A stretch of DNA of 64,000 nucleotides, from positions 1 to 64,000 of IMG/VR virus record IMGVR_UViG_3300030106_006480. The stretch is one strand, 5' to 3'. The notes under the pieces are model-generated. The model saw only the letters and a list, made by a program, of their open reading frames with translations, was not told the DNA's origin and made no database searches. This stretch comes from a virus. Positions 16,348 through 24,745 of the stretch are shown in pieces (within the stretch, counting starts at the first letter, position 1; each line of letters starts with the position of its first letter). The translations under genes and the position numbers were made by a program.

Positions 16348-16480
16348 AGACAACTGGCAAAAGATTAAAAATTATTTTGAAGATTTGCCGGAAGAAAAAC
16401 GGGACAACATGTTTTACAAAAGAGCTGTAGCTATTTGCGCAGACAAAGACGATCCCCTATTAGACGTTCCCTCTTTTTAA
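16331..16480 (+). CDS. Small acidic protein (49 aa)
   Basis: ATG at 16331 overlaps the previous stop by 17 bases. MDKDTKDNWQKIKNYFEDLP then EEKRDNMFYKRAVAICADKD, ending DDPLLDVPSF. A soluble helical protein of a type I associate with cyanophages, function unknown. A hairpin terminator candidate follows at 16491. Confidence 0.65.
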   Translation: MDKDTKDNWQKIKNYFEDLPEEKRDNMFYKRAVAICADKDDPLLDVPSF

Positions 16481-16490
16481 TTTGTAATTT

Positions 16491-16511
16491 AGAGGAGGTT
16501 AGTCCTCCTCT
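16491..16511 (+). terminator. Hairpin, probable terminator of the plus-strand run
   Basis: AGAGGAGG (16491-16498), loop TTAGT, CCTCCTCT (16504-16511): perfect 8-bp stem 10 bases after the stop of the 49-aa gene. No U-run follows, so it may be a processing or attenuating hairpin. Confidence 0.5.
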
Positions 16512-16541
16512 TATAGAATAGAAGATCGCATATTTTTTATT

Positions 16542-16676
16542 ATGTTTAAATCTTTTATTCAATCACTTAGGTTACAACGCTGGCCCATAATGAGCACAGA
16601 GGAAAAGTTTAAAGAAAAACAGAAAAAACTTTTAGCCAAATTAAAAGGGACAGATCAAAACAAAACTAAAATGTGA
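16542..16676 (+). CDS. Tiny basic protein (44 aa)
   Basis: MFKSFIQSLRLQRWPIMSTE then EKFKEKQKKLLAKLKGTDQN. Amphipathic basic helix, Lys-rich. It may start at the internal ATG (MSTEEKF, 28 aa). Convergent with the minus gene at 16683. Unknown. Confidence 0.5.
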   Translation: MFKSFIQSLRLQRWPIMSTEEKFKEKQKKLLAKLKGTDQNKTKM

Positions 16677-16682
16677 CTACAA

Positions 16683-16976
16683 TTAGTCATGAAATCCAGC
16701 AACAAAGGTTTCTTTTTTTGTAGGTAAGTCTATATCTTGTTGTTGTTTTAATAGTTCTTTATGTTCTTCTTGTTGAATAATATATTGCTTAACAGCTTCA
16801 ATACGCTCAAACCATAAGTCCCTTTGAGCTTTACCAGCTTCATTTAAGCAAAAGTCTTGCCAAAGCCCAGTAAAAAGATTATTATCACGACCAGAGCATT
16901 GATACATGTGTTCCATGAATTCAGCACGTCGCTGTTGCTCCTTGACATCCCAGTCTTTTAGATACGAAGTGTCCAT
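16683..16976 (-). CDS. Unknown helical protein (97 aa)
   Basis: MDTSYLKDWDVKEQQRRAEF, then FMEHMYQCSGRDNNLFTGLW and RDLWFERIEAVKQYI. The LFTGLWQDFCLNEAGKAQRD segment recalls a small cyanophage/cyanobacterial protein from memory. Starts one base before the stop of the next upstream gene, so coupled. Function unknown. Confidence 0.7.
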   Translation of the reverse strand: MDTSYLKDWDVKEQQRRAEFMEHMYQCSGRDNNLFTGLWQDFCLNEAGKAQRDLWFERIEAVKQYIIQQEEHKELLKQQQDIDLPTKKETFVAGFHD

Positions 16977-17171
16977 TTACTCTCCAATGACCTGTATAGA
17001 TTTTACATCTGTCAACAAACTATGCACGGTGCCGTTACGCATTTCCCATAAAGAATCAATTAAATCATCGTGAACAATCTCAGAAAATTGTTCTGGTGTA
17101 CGTCCATCAAATGGGTCGTATTCAATTTCAACATCAACTACAAAACTAATCTGAGCAATGGGTTTGGTCAC
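16977..17171 (-). CDS. Unknown small protein (64 aa)
   Basis: GTG start (complement of 17169-17171). MTKPIAQISFVVDVEIEYDP with alternating beta pattern, then an acidic helix and a beta end (VKSIQVIGE). Looks like a small alpha/beta domain. Abuts the 97-aa gene. Function unknown. Confidence 0.65.
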   Translation of the reverse strand: MTKPIAQISFVVDVEIEYDPFDGRTPEQFSEIVHDDLIDSLWEMRNGTVHSLLTDVKSIQVIGE

Positions 17172-17207
17172 TGATTGAGAATAAAAGAAGTGGTCTTTAA
17201 GATTATA

Positions 17208-17483
17208 TTACTTATCTAATAATTGTTCTAGGCTGTTGACCTTTGCATTTTCATAATGACCAAGACGTTGTTGAATAATATTTACATAGTTAATAGCTGC
17301 ATCAACTAAAGTTTCAGCCTCCATAGCACTAGCAACATTTTCATTGGCAAGCAGGCCAGCTACTAAAGTAGTGACCTGCCATTCCATTTTGTTACCAATA
17401 AGAGCAGGAAGAGGTGTCCCGCTTTTAGTAAAGTTATCTAAAACATAGAACAGAAGTTCTTCATAGTTTTTAGAATTAGCCAT
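17208..17483 (-). CDS. Unknown protein (91 aa)
   Basis: MANSKNYEELLFYVLDNFTK, mostly helical, with AMEAETLVDAAINYVNIIQQ. No motif. A 7-bp hairpin abuts its start codon (17484-17503), with a purine-rich GTGAGA in the loop that could be the ribosome site. Function unknown. Confidence 0.7.
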   Translation of the reverse strand: MANSKNYEELLFYVLDNFTKSGTPLPALIGNKMEWQVTTLVAGLLANENVASAMEAETLVDAAINYVNIIQQRLGHYENAKVNSLEQLLDK

Positions 17484-17503
17484 AAAGATCTCTCACGATC
17501 TTT
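17484..17503 (-). promoter_or_regulatory. Hairpin abutting a start codon, purine-rich loop
   Basis: On the minus strand, AAAGATC pairs with GATCTTT around the loop GTGAGA, and the next bases are the ATG of the 91-aa gene. The purine-rich loop could be the ribosome binding site held in a hairpin. Confidence 0.45.
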
Positions 17504-17508
17504 CTATT

Positions 17509-17808
17509 CTACCCTTGTTCTGCAAAATACCAGTAGGCTTTTGCACCGTTGGAGTGATGACGTTTAGCATTAATGAGTTTAATCTTTTTCTCATTTAGCT
17601 TTTCAAACTGTTCCCTATTGTAAGGAACATTGTCATTCTCATGGATATCAAGCTCAGTTTCAATTAGCTGAAGCTGAAGATCAATATCTTCTACAGCATG
17701 CTCATGACATTTTTGTTTAAGCAAAGCTTCTTTAATGTTTTTGGGAGCATCAAAGTATTGATAGTAATAACTAGGAATTGTTGGATGTTTCTTTGTCCAG
17801 TTTTGCAT
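17509..17808 (-). CDS. Unknown coiled protein (99 aa)
   Basis: Start at ATG 17808 (MQNWTKKHPTIPSYYYQYFD) is chosen because the longer frame (to 17907) would overlap the next gene by 137 bases; with this start the overlap is 38. C-terminal half is a charged helix (LQLQLIETELDIHENDN). Function unknown; the aromatic N-terminus is unusual. Confidence 0.6.
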   Translation of the reverse strand: MQNWTKKHPTIPSYYYQYFDAPKNIKEALLKQKCHEHAVEDIDLQLQLIETELDIHENDNVPYNREQFEKLNEKKIKLINAKRHHSNGAKAYWYFAEQG

Positions 17809-18433
17809 TGAGTAATCGTTTTGTTGTGATCCGATAGTTGGATTGGAAACGTACCCCTTCTGGGAGTACTTCTTTGTTTTCGTTTGCAGATTGTAAGGCA
17901 TCGACATTGGGAATAGTTTCGGTTTTTGTTTTAGTAGAAGAAGTAATAGGAGTACCTTCTAAGTCAAGACATTGTGTAGTAGTAGTTGTCGTTTTTACCA
18001 TAGCGTATTTTATACGCTCGGCGTCAGACCAATCATCTACGATTGTCTCTATTTCTAAAATGTCTTTGATAGGAGATACTGTGAACTCATAATCTTTACC
18101 AATAATTTTATTTTCTGGAGCATGACCACGACGATGCAGCTCTTTAAGAAGAGAACGCATTTGATTAATTTGTGATTGACAGTGTTTTACTGCATCATCA
18201 AGTTTTTTCTTTTCTTGCTTGCCGACTTCAAGCATGGATTCATATTTAGTTATTTGATAGTGAATTGCATCAATCTTTCTAGATTTGAGCCTGGAACAAG
18301 TTTCCAGCTCAGCAAGTGCAATTTCCCTGGTGTCAGGAGTAAGGAAAGACAGACTGCTCGATAAGGCAGCATAGTGCGAATACAAGTCAAGTGTATTCAT
18401 GCTATCGAGGTTGAGATGTGTGGCTTGATTCAT
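17771..18433 (-). CDS. Unknown coiled-coil protein (220 aa)
   Basis: MNQATHLNLDSMNTLDLYSH; residues ~45-95 form a coiled coil (SKRKIDAIHYQITKYESML type heptads), followed by a beta-rich region and a Thr-rich stretch (TTTTTTQCLDLEGTPITSST). Overlaps the 37-aa gene upstream as ATGA. No family. Confidence 0.7.
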   Translation of the reverse strand: MNQATHLNLDSMNTLDLYSHYAALSSSLSFLTPDTREIALAELETCSRLKSRKIDAIHYQITKYESMLEVGKQEKKKLDDAVKHCQSQINQMRSLLKELHRRGHAPENKIIGKDYEFTVSPIKDILEIETIVDDWSDAERIKYAMVKTTTTTTQCLDLEGTPITSSTKTKTETIPNVDALQSANENKEVLPEGVRFQSNYRITTKRLLNAKLDKETSNNS

Positions 18434-18543
18434 GAGAAGAAAGAAGAGCAGTAGTTAATTGCAAAAGCACAGACAGCACCAAGGGCAGCCATAGCTACTT
18501 CACGAACAAGATCTGTAGCAATTGAAGCAAAGAATGAGAACAT
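18430..18543 (-). CDS. Tiny membrane protein (37 aa)
   Basis: ATG is the complement of 18541-18543; the stop overlaps the next start (ATGA, 18430-18433). MFSFFASIATDLVREVAMAA then LGAVCAFAINYCSSFFS: one hydrophobic helix of about 17 residues. Translationally coupled to the 220-aa gene. The upstream leader (CACATCACATCATTTC) has no G. Confidence 0.6.
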   Translation of the reverse strand: MFSFFASIATDLVREVAMAALGAVCAFAINYCSSFFS

Positions 18544-18577
18544 GAGAAAAAGAAATGATGTGATGTGACTTGAACGA

Positions 18578-19507
18578 TCAGCGTCGGAACTGATCGAACA
18601 AGTGATTTAGATGTGGCATAGCTGTTACAGGATAGGGTACATAGCCATTGTCAAGCATACGTTCAAATAGACCCCATACGTCATCTTCCGTAAACTTTTC
18701 AGTTGGTTGATAAAGCCGCCACTTATCAGCGGTAGCCATGTGTCCTTTGTCTGTATAGATGACAAGAAACCTTCCTTTATCTTGTAATGTTTTTGGAGGT
18801 GAATAAATCCAAGCAGTTGCTTTAGTAATTAAACTACCGCGAGAAGAAGAGATTAGCTCTGATCTCCGAGACAAAAGAGTACGATAACGTTTGACCCAAG
18901 CCTGGTGCTTGCAAGTTGGTTGATAATCACCTAGCTCAGCAGAAAACTGATCAAGATGTTTGAGTTGTCCTTGGAAAGAACCACAACTGCAATAAGGTTT
19001 AGCTGGTTCGTTATCAATTATTTGTTCAGTCTCACTAAAGATATTGAACTTAGGCTTTTCAGGAATCAAACCATCTGGAGAAATTAAATAACCAATATCA
19101 TAATCTTTAAGAAATTGTTCTATTTGTTCTTGAGTTTGAATGAAAGAAAGTCTATCAACAAATTTATTCTGCATTTGAGCAGCACTAGTGTTCTTCGAAC
19201 CACGATAAGCATAGTTGTGTCCTTTGAATATCACATAAGCATTGTTTTTCCATAAAGACAATCCACGATTATCAGGACCCATGTAAGCAAAGAAGTTTGG
19301 AAACCTGCCTGTAAAATCTTTGTACTGTTGTTTGACGGGAGCAATAGGATAGTTTTGTTTGGTCCCATCGTTTCTGACAATAATTAGTTCAGATTCTTTA
19401 GCATAAATACCAGCAATGTCTCCATCATCAAAGTCAGAGAAAGTTCTTTTAATGTTTGATCTTGAATAGATTAATTGCTGAGCAAAGTTGAAATCATTGT
19501 TAGACAT
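18578..19507 (-). CDS. SWIM zinc-finger protein (309 aa)
   Basis: A SWIM-type zinc site, CxCx(n)CxH, is visible as YCSCGSFQGQ...TCKHQAWV (about residues 174-203). SWIM domains bind DNA or protein. The N-terminal half is a beta-rich domain (ELIIVRNDGTKQNYPIAPVK). The second half has RSELISSSRGSLITKATAW. Probably a DNA-interacting early protein. Leader TCACTTCACTTCATTTC before ATG lacks G. Confidence 0.75.
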   Translation of the reverse strand: MSNNDFNFAQQLIYSRSNIKRTFSDFDDGDIAGIYAKESELIIVRNDGTKQNYPIAPVKQQYKDFTGRFPNFFAYMGPDNRGLSLWKNNAYVIFKGHNYAYRGSKNTSAAQMQNKFVDRLSFIQTQEQIEQFLKDYDIGYLISPDGLIPEKPKFNIFSETEQIIDNEPAKPYCSCGSFQGQLKHLDQFSAELGDYQPTCKHQAWVKRYRTLLSRRSELISSSRGSLITKATAWIYSPPKTLQDKGRFLVIYTDKGHMATADKWRLYQPTEKFTEDDVWGLFERMLDNGYVPYPVTAMPHLNHLFDQFRR

Positions 19508-19555
19508 GATTGAAATGAAGTGAAGTGATTAGAATGAAACAAATGCATCAAATGT

Positions 19556-19792
19556 ATGGAACCTTTAAAACTTGAACCATCCACAGAAGATTTGTTTTGG
19601 GAAGCAAAGATGAAGACTTACATAGAAAAGTGTGATAAAGATGAATTGAAAGAGGTTGCTACCCTCTTGATAAGGATAGCAACCCAAAGACAGGGAGTAA
19701 TTAGAGGTTTAATAAAAGACAACATGAACCTTCATTCAAAGATTATTGAGTCTTTTCACCTACTCCCTTCTGGTGAATACTCAGAGAGCTGA
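19556..19792 (+). CDS. Small two-helix protein, NblA-like outline (tentative)
   Basis: 78 aa, one of two plus-strand genes inside the leftward block. Residues 8-59 (STEDLFWEAKMKTYIEKC..LKEVATLLIRIATQRQ) can be aligned without gaps to NblA, the small helical protein that triggers phycobilisome loss, with matches at S, E, F, K, R, K and L, but the diagnostic Trp of NblA is absent. NblA homologues occur in some cyanophages. An alternative is a generic helical phage protein. Only structure comparison can decide. Confidence 0.4.
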   Translation: MEPLKLEPSTEDLFWEAKMKTYIEKCDKDELKEVATLLIRIATQRQGVIRGLIKDNMNLHSKIIESFHLLPSGEYSES

Positions 19793-20911
19793 ATCTTCAC
19801 CAGTCTTTTGATCTCGTGTAGAAAGCACAGGTGCAAGCATCTTGTCCGAAATAGAAGCTTCTAATAGTTTGTTAGAAGTTTCTTTCAACATGGGAGGCAT
19901 GACACCTAAAGGTGTGATTTGTACACCATCAGCAATGTTAATAAAACCATTGCCATCTGTGTAACGGCTCATCATTCCAATTGCATATTCATCATGACGT
20001 TCCTCTTGAGTACGCTTCATAAGGTTGTCAGGAATGATATGACTGTTTAGAGAAAGTTGAGCGGCTTCTTGTCCTTGTTCATAAACAGGACGTTCATAAT
20101 CAAAAGCAGTAACAGCTGTTGACTGATTACTACCTTGACCAACATCTTTCAATTCAAGATAAGGCTGGAAAATATATTGTGCAAAAGCATCGTAATTAGC
20201 AGGACGCTTTGGTGTTTTGGTAGCAGTTGCAAGAGCAGATGCCATATTATCTCGAAACTCTTTAAGTTGATCCCGGAAAGAAGCACCAACAGCACCTTTG
20301 ATGCTAAGAATTAAAGGCATATCATGGCAACGTTGCCCATAACCACTCATGAAATAAACGTAATACCAAGTACGAATTGTATGATCTTTCTTGTTTTCAC
20401 TATATAAATCCCAAAGCATATTTATTTTTCCAGGGTCATCTAAATTGTCTGCTGGATTAAATGAACCGATAATAACTGATTTATTTGCCCCTGTCTTTTC
20501 ATCAACAACATTCTTTTCAAGTAAACCAGCAGTTTCAAAAACAATTTGAAAACGTGGTTTGTTAAAAAGGATGCCAGGAGTTGGTTCATTATTGCCACCA
20601 AACTTTTGATTGTAAGGTTGAGCAAATGAATCTGGTTCAAGATCAGAGGCAGAAGCTTTCCAACCACACTTGATCAGATCTTCTTGCTTGATAAACAAAC
20701 CACCCATATCACGGGAATGATTGCGATCATTTGGTTTATTAATCGCAACAATTTGTCCTGGTGCAGGAGCTGCTCCTATAAATTCTGGTTGTGTGAGATG
20801 TAGAAAGGAATCAAGTGAACGTTGTTCTGGAGCTTTTTGAATAGCAAGAGAAGATGTTTCAGGAAACAGACTAAGCGTGTTGGACTTGTCTGTTGCTTTT
20901 GCAAGTTTCAT
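19781..20911 (-). CDS. Unknown protein (376 aa), possibly DUF5895-like
   Basis: Key segments: APGQIVAINKP near residue 51, MGGLFIKQEDLIKCGW near 70, and LILSIKGAVGASFRDQLKEF near 201-220. From memory, the cyanobacterial DUF5895 proteins contain GLFIK and L.L.GAAGASF in this order. The rest is beta-rich. It is followed by SSB and polymerase upstream in the same operon, so a role in replication or DNA binding is possible. Unconfirmed. Confidence 0.75.
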   Translation of the reverse strand: MKLAKATDKSNTLSLFPETSSLAIQKAPEQRSLDSFLHLTQPEFIGAAPAPGQIVAINKPNDRNHSRDMGGLFIKQEDLIKCGWKASASDLEPDSFAQPYNQKFGGNNEPTPGILFNKPRFQIVFETAGLLEKNVVDEKTGANKSVIIGSFNPADNLDDPGKINMLWDLYSENKKDHTIRTWYYVYFMSGYGQRCHDMPLILSIKGAVGASFRDQLKEFRDNMASALATATKTPKRPANYDAFAQYIFQPYLELKDVGQGSNQSTAVTAFDYERPVYEQGQEAAQLSLNSHIIPDNLMKRTQEERHDEYAIGMMSRYTDGNGFINIADGVQITPLGVMPPMLKETSNKLLEASISDKMLAPVLSTRDQKTGEDSAL

Positions 20912-20935
20912 GGTGTCCGTCGGACTAGGGTTGAA

Positions 20936-20963
20936 TAGGCAGTTTTACGTCATACCCAGGACG
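20936..20963 (-). promoter_or_regulatory. H-type pseudoknot element, family B copy 1
   Basis: Stem 1 CGTC/GACG, then loop TGGGTA pairs with TGCCTA after the linker TAAAAC. Lies between the SSB stop (20994) and the start of the 376-aa gene. Conserved in four other intergenic places with compensating base changes in both stems. Confidence 0.55.
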
Positions 20964-20993
20964 ATCCCGTCAGAAGAGATAAATGCAGTCTAC

Positions 20994-21815
20994 TTAGAAG
21001 GGAGCTGGAGCACCATCTTCCATAACAGATCCTGATGGATCAGGTAGATCAGGAAGACCAGTTAAGTTAGAACCATAAGGTTCTGCTTGTGGTTTAGATT
21101 CTTGTTCCATATCAGCCCATAGCGAGCCTGGCTTCATTCCTTCAGACATAACTGTCTTTGTTTCAGGAGCTTTGTTTTGCCCATCTCTATCTGCTGGGGG
21201 CAAAGTCATCTTATCAACTTGAATTTTGACACGACTTTGCCAGTTACCTTGTTTATCTTTCCAACTGTCACATACCAGTTTGCCACTAATAGTAATTCCT
21301 TTCCCCTTCTTTGTTAGCTTGCACATCCAGTCTGCAAGTTTATATCGATCATCTGGATTACTAATTGCATAGACATTAAATAAATCACTTTGTCCTTTAC
21401 CTGTTGTAACTGCAATAGTTTGATTACAAATTATCAAACCAGTCGAGGTAATTTTAAATTGACGTTCATCAGAATCATCAACTGTTTTAATTGTGGTTCC
21501 AGAAAGAATAACTTGATTGTATGGCCTGAAAGCTTGTTTCAGAATAGTAGGAAATCCTCCATGAATAGAATGTAGTTTTGATTGAAGATCATGGCGGAGG
21601 TTAGCTCCTTGAATATGAATTGGATCATTAACTTGAACAGTGTCATGCAACTCTTTACCAGTTGCTCCATAGCACCAGTATTCCAAATCAAGATCTGATT
21701 TAGAAGGACCGGACTTTGGAATCAAAATAGGAAAGACATAAGCCTTGGATGTGTTGCTTGTATAAACCTCACGAGGTTTTTCAAGCACTTGGGCACAAAC
21801 GGTAAGTACGTTCAT
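20994..21815 (-). CDS. Single-stranded DNA-binding protein (double OB-fold)
   Basis: 273 aa. Two OB-like beta barrels: VLTVCAQVLEKPREVYTSNT... with LEYWCYG (residues 45-52), and STGLIICNQTIAVTTGKGQS, GKGITISGKLVCDSWKDKQGNWQ (about residues 170-200). The C-terminal ~60 residues are disordered and acidic, ending EDGAPAPF, like the SSB tail that recruits replication partners. It coats DNA for the adjacent polymerase. Confidence 0.78.
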   Translation of the reverse strand: MNVLTVCAQVLEKPREVYTSNTSKAYVFPILIPKSGPSKSDLDLEYWCYGATGKELHDTVQVNDPIHIQGANLRHDLQSKLHSIHGGFPTILKQAFRPYNQVILSGTTIKTVDDSDERQFKITSTGLIICNQTIAVTTGKGQSDLFNVYAISNPDDRYKLADWMCKLTKKGKGITISGKLVCDSWKDKQGNWQSRVKIQVDKMTLPPADRDGQNKAPETKTVMSEGMKPGSLWADMEQESKPQAEPYGSNLTGLPDLPDPSGSVMEDGAPAPF

Positions 21816-21836
21816 GATAGTTAGGTGTGTTGTGAT

Positions 21837-21866
21837 TGAAGCAGTTTAAGGTCATACTTCAGGACC
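21837..21866 (-). promoter_or_regulatory. H-type pseudoknot element, family B copy 2
   Basis: Minus-strand GGTC/GACC stem, loop TGAAGTA pairs with TGCTTCA after the linker TTAAAC. Located between the polymerase stop (21872) and SSB start (21815). Seven of seven loop bases pair (one wobble). Confidence 0.6.
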
Positions 21867-21871
21867 GTCAA

Positions 21872-23683
21872 TCAATGAACATCAAACCAAGTTTTACCAA
21901 CTTTGGCATCACCTTCAATTGGACAAAGGAAGTTAAAATGTTCACCTGATTGAATAAAAGCTTTAAGAATATTTTCTTTTACAATTTCAATGTTTTGTTT
22001 AGGACAAGAAAGTTCTATTTCATCATGGATCATTGCATGTTGATGATAATCAATACCGTAAACAAGACCAGCTTCTATTAAATTGTTATGAGTATTGATA
22101 ACAACTTGCTTCATTAAAACAGCACCAGCAGCTTGGAGTAATACGTTTAGTGCTTTGAAATCAGAACGACAAAACAATGGACGTTTATCTAAACCAATTA
22201 AAAAGCCACGAGCCTGTAATGTTTTGGCAAGTGTATCTTTCAATGCTTTAATAGCAGGAATACCAGTCATAAAAGAATCAATTGCATTTTTACCAAGTTG
22301 TTTTAACTTGTTTATATCTTTCTCATTTGGATCAACAATAGTACCTGCCTTAGCTGATCCACAACCATAAAGAACTGCATAAAGCAAACGCTTACTAATA
22401 TCTCTAGTTTTTACACCAAACTTTTCTTGGTTATAAATATGAATGTCAGTGTCATCATCAATAACTAACTTGCTGTATTCACCTTCATCCCAATACGCAA
22501 GATACCCAGCCAAACATCTAAGTTCGAGAGCTTTTGCATCGCTGCCAATAAGGAACCAGTCGTCAGGAGCATGGAAAAGAGAACGACATTCTTTCCCATA
22601 AGGACTATAAGCTGCCGGAGTTTGGGCAGTGTTCGGATTACGATGTGAGCAACGGCCAGTAATACAACCATTAGTAATAACGTCCCCATGTATATAACCA
22701 TCAGGAGAGACAAGCTTGAGCCAAGCGTTGGTACCACTTTGAATTTGGCCTAAACGTTTTTTAATTAACATGTATTCTGCCAAAGGCTGAGCTTCTGGAT
22801 ATGGAAGATTTTCTAAAACATCGTCATTCAAGATTGGATTACCTTTCTCAGTTAGTTTCTCAGGAGTCCAATTATATTTATCTTTAAATCTTTGAATAAT
22901 ATGAGCACGAGAGTTTGGATTAAAAACTGTAACAGAATCTTTTAAACGTTTACCTGTACGTTCTGACCAACGTTCTTCAACAATTGGAGGAAAGATTTCT
23001 TTTAATTTATCTTCGATTTGCTTGCTGCGTACTGATAATTTATCCACAAGAGACAAAGCTGCATCAGTATCAAAAGGAAAACCTGATCGAATTTGTCTCT
23101 CAATACATGTAGCAAATTCATGTTCAAGCGCAAGCGATTCCGAGTGGATAGATTGTTGTTGAATAAGTTGTAATAATTTTGTCGTAACGTTGACATCTTG
23201 AATGCAATAGGCAAGCATTTCTTCTGAAAATTCAGAGAAATCTTGGAAGTCAATCTTCTTATCTGAGAGTCTATAGCCCCATGCTTTGAGGCTAGCTGAA
23301 CCTCTAAGTTTATTTGGGAGACGGTAGTATATCTCACTGTCCAGTTCTTCAAGTTTTTCTTTGGGCCAAATGAGTCTGGTGCAGATGAGTGTGTCAATGA
23401 TTTGTAAAGCAGGGGAATTAAATAATTCAAAGCCAGGCCAAAGTTTCTTTAGCACTGGAATGTCATAAAACAAAATGTTATGTCCAATCAAACAATCAGC
23501 GGCAGCCAAATGATCAAGAGCATCAGTAATGCGATCAGGCCCATAGCTAAAAGTTTGTTTTCTATTGAAGTCATATATGACGATACAGAAAATTTCTGTA
23601 ACTTCATCATATAATCCATTTGATTCAATATCAAATACGAACCAGTTTTCATGTTTGGTACCGGGCTTCAGGTTGAACATCAA
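21872..23683 (-). CDS. DNA polymerase, family A (T7-type)
   Basis: 603 aa. 3'-5' exonuclease: FDIES with D18/E20, then CLIGHNILFYDIP (64-76) and YCIQDVNVT (159-167). Polymerase: SDAKALELR (motif A, 381-389), RDISKRLLYAVLYG (motif B, 427-440), HDEIE (motif C, 553-557). N-terminus matches T7-like enzymes rather than PolI (no 5' nuclease). It replicates the phage genome with PrimPol-helicase, SSB and the PD-(D/E)XK exonuclease. N-terminus overlaps the next gene (23649-23683). Confidence 0.93.
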   Translation of the reverse strand: MMFNLKPGTKHENWFVFDIESNGLYDEVTEIFCIVIYDFNRKQTFSYGPDRITDALDHLAAADCLIGHNILFYDIPVLKKLWPGFELFNSPALQIIDTLICTRLIWPKEKLEELDSEIYYRLPNKLRGSASLKAWGYRLSDKKIDFQDFSEFSEEMLAYCIQDVNVTTKLLQLIQQQSIHSESLALEHEFATCIERQIRSGFPFDTDAALSLVDKLSVRSKQIEDKLKEIFPPIVEERWSERTGKRLKDSVTVFNPNSRAHIIQRFKDKYNWTPEKLTEKGNPILNDDVLENLPYPEAQPLAEYMLIKKRLGQIQSGTNAWLKLVSPDGYIHGDVITNGCITGRCSHRNPNTAQTPAAYSPYGKECRSLFHAPDDWFLIGSDAKALELRCLAGYLAYWDEGEYSKLVIDDDTDIHIYNQEKFGVKTRDISKRLLYAVLYGCGSAKAGTIVDPNEKDINKLKQLGKNAIDSFMTGIPAIKALKDTLAKTLQARGFLIGLDKRPLFCRSDFKALNVLLQAAGAVLMKQVVINTHNNLIEAGLVYGIDYHQHAMIHDEIELSCPKQNIEIVKENILKAFIQSGEHFNFLCPIEGDAKVGKTWFDVH

Positions 23684-23879
23684 GATTAGTTCCAGGGAAA
23701 ATGTTATTTTTATTGATCCAGTTTAGAACTTCCATTGCCTCTGTTTTTGTAGGAAAACAAAGAGCATGTTTAAGATCTGCGCGAGACTTGATATCAAAAA
23801 GAAGAAAACAATTTTCTTTTTTGTTAGCGCCAATACACTTAATCTTGTCCGGGTCTTGGAAAGAAATTACATAAGACAT
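23649..23879 (-). CDS. Unknown small protein (76 aa)
   Basis: MSYVISFQDPDKIKCIGANK then KENCFLLFDIKSRADLKHAL and an amphipathic helix. Overlaps the polymerase start by 35 bases, an indication of coupling. Could be a polymerase accessory; no family recognised. Confidence 0.65.
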   Translation of the reverse strand: MSYVISFQDPDKIKCIGANKKENCFLLFDIKSRADLKHALCFPTKTEAMEVLNWINKNNIFPGTNLDVQPEARYQT

Positions 23880-23892
23880 TTGAAATAATTAA

Positions 23893-23918
23893 GGGACGAA
23901 ATAAGATTATCTCGTCCC
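23893..23918 (-). promoter_or_regulatory. Hairpin between Gp88 gene and small gene
   Basis: Perfect 7-bp stem GGGACGA/TCGTCCC with a 12-base AT-rich loop, directly before the 76-aa gene leader. The loop ATAAT can pair with ATTAT downstream, as in the family B fold, but this is AT-rich and may be chance. Confidence 0.4.
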
Positions 23919-23927
23919 AGAAAAAAG

Positions 23928-24689
23928 TCAAGCTTTTTGTCTATGCATTTTGTTGTATCCATTGATTCCATTTTTCTTGAGGACAGAAACAGCTTTGCTT
24001 GCTGAACTGCCTGCACGCTGAACACCATGAATCAATAAAGCAAAGGGTTTATCACCAAAACAATGGGAATCATCATGATCTATTTCTAGACCAAGTTGAT
24101 CTGCTTCTTCTTGTGAATAAACTACTTGAGCAGTGCGCTTGAAAACATCTGGATTTTCTGTAACCAAATGATCTAACTCACCACCAAGAGAAGCAGTAAG
24201 ATAAAGATTAGAAGGCAAGTGATCCTTATAATGAAGCCAATAATTAAGCGACTTTGTATAGGCATAGAATTTAATTTCGGGAAAGACACCAGCAGTTAGA
24301 ATCCATGAACGAAAGTAAGCATCGCTAAACATATCACCTGCTTCATGGATCCGAAACAATTCGTAATTACGATGAGACTGTCTGATTGAATCCATGACAA
24401 GCATAGAAATTAGCAGAGCATCTTCACCGCATTGTTTTGTAATAGCTTCGTAGTTATGCCAACGCAATTGACGGCATTGTGGAGACCGAGCTTCAGACAT
24501 TGCAGCAAAACAACGGTAATCAATTTGATCACCTTTTGGTTTGTCTAAAATCTTACCTGTCTCACGATTAGCAAAAGTGCGACAGACACCAGCTCTTGGA
24601 CAAGAATAGCCAGCTGGAATGGAAAAGATGAAACGATCATCTAGCTTTCCGTTGGAATAGGAAAACTTGAGAAGCTTTGTGAATTGCAT
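23928..24689 (-). CDS. Gp88-like protein (GP88 domain)
   Basis: 253 aa. FSIPAGYSCPRAGVCRTF with Cys at 29 and 35, then RCFAAMSEARSP with another Cys near 59, HEAGDMFSDAYFRSW near 115, and IKFYAYTKSLNYW near 138. This arrangement matches the phage GP88 domain (Cys-rich, occasionally compared with radical SAM-like folds). Biochemical role unclear. It sits in the leftward replication block. Confidence 0.75.
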   Translation of the reverse strand: MQFTKLLKFSYSNGKLDDRFIFSIPAGYSCPRAGVCRTFANRETGKILDKPKGDQIDYRCFAAMSEARSPQCRQLRWHNYEAITKQCGEDALLISMLVMDSIRQSHRNYELFRIHEAGDMFSDAYFRSWILTAGVFPEIKFYAYTKSLNYWLHYKDHLPSNLYLTASLGGELDHLVTENPDVFKRTAQVVYSQEEADQLGLEIDHDDSHCFGDKPFALLIHGVQRAGSSASKAVSVLKKNGINGYNKMHRQKA

Positions 24690-24713
24690 AGTGAAATGTA
24701 ATAAAGTGAAATA

Positions 24714-24740
24714 CTGGGGCTTACACCAAAGGATGCCCAG
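24714..24740 (-). promoter_or_regulatory. Internal-loop hairpin element, family A copy 1
   Basis: Outer stem CTGGG/CCCAG, internal loop CA(T) opposite GTAAGC, inner stem CC/GG. Between the stop of the 132-aa gene and the Gp88 leader. Shares the GTAAG internal loop with copies at 27368, 29242 and 32086. Confidence 0.5.
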
Positions 24741-24745
24741 GAATT

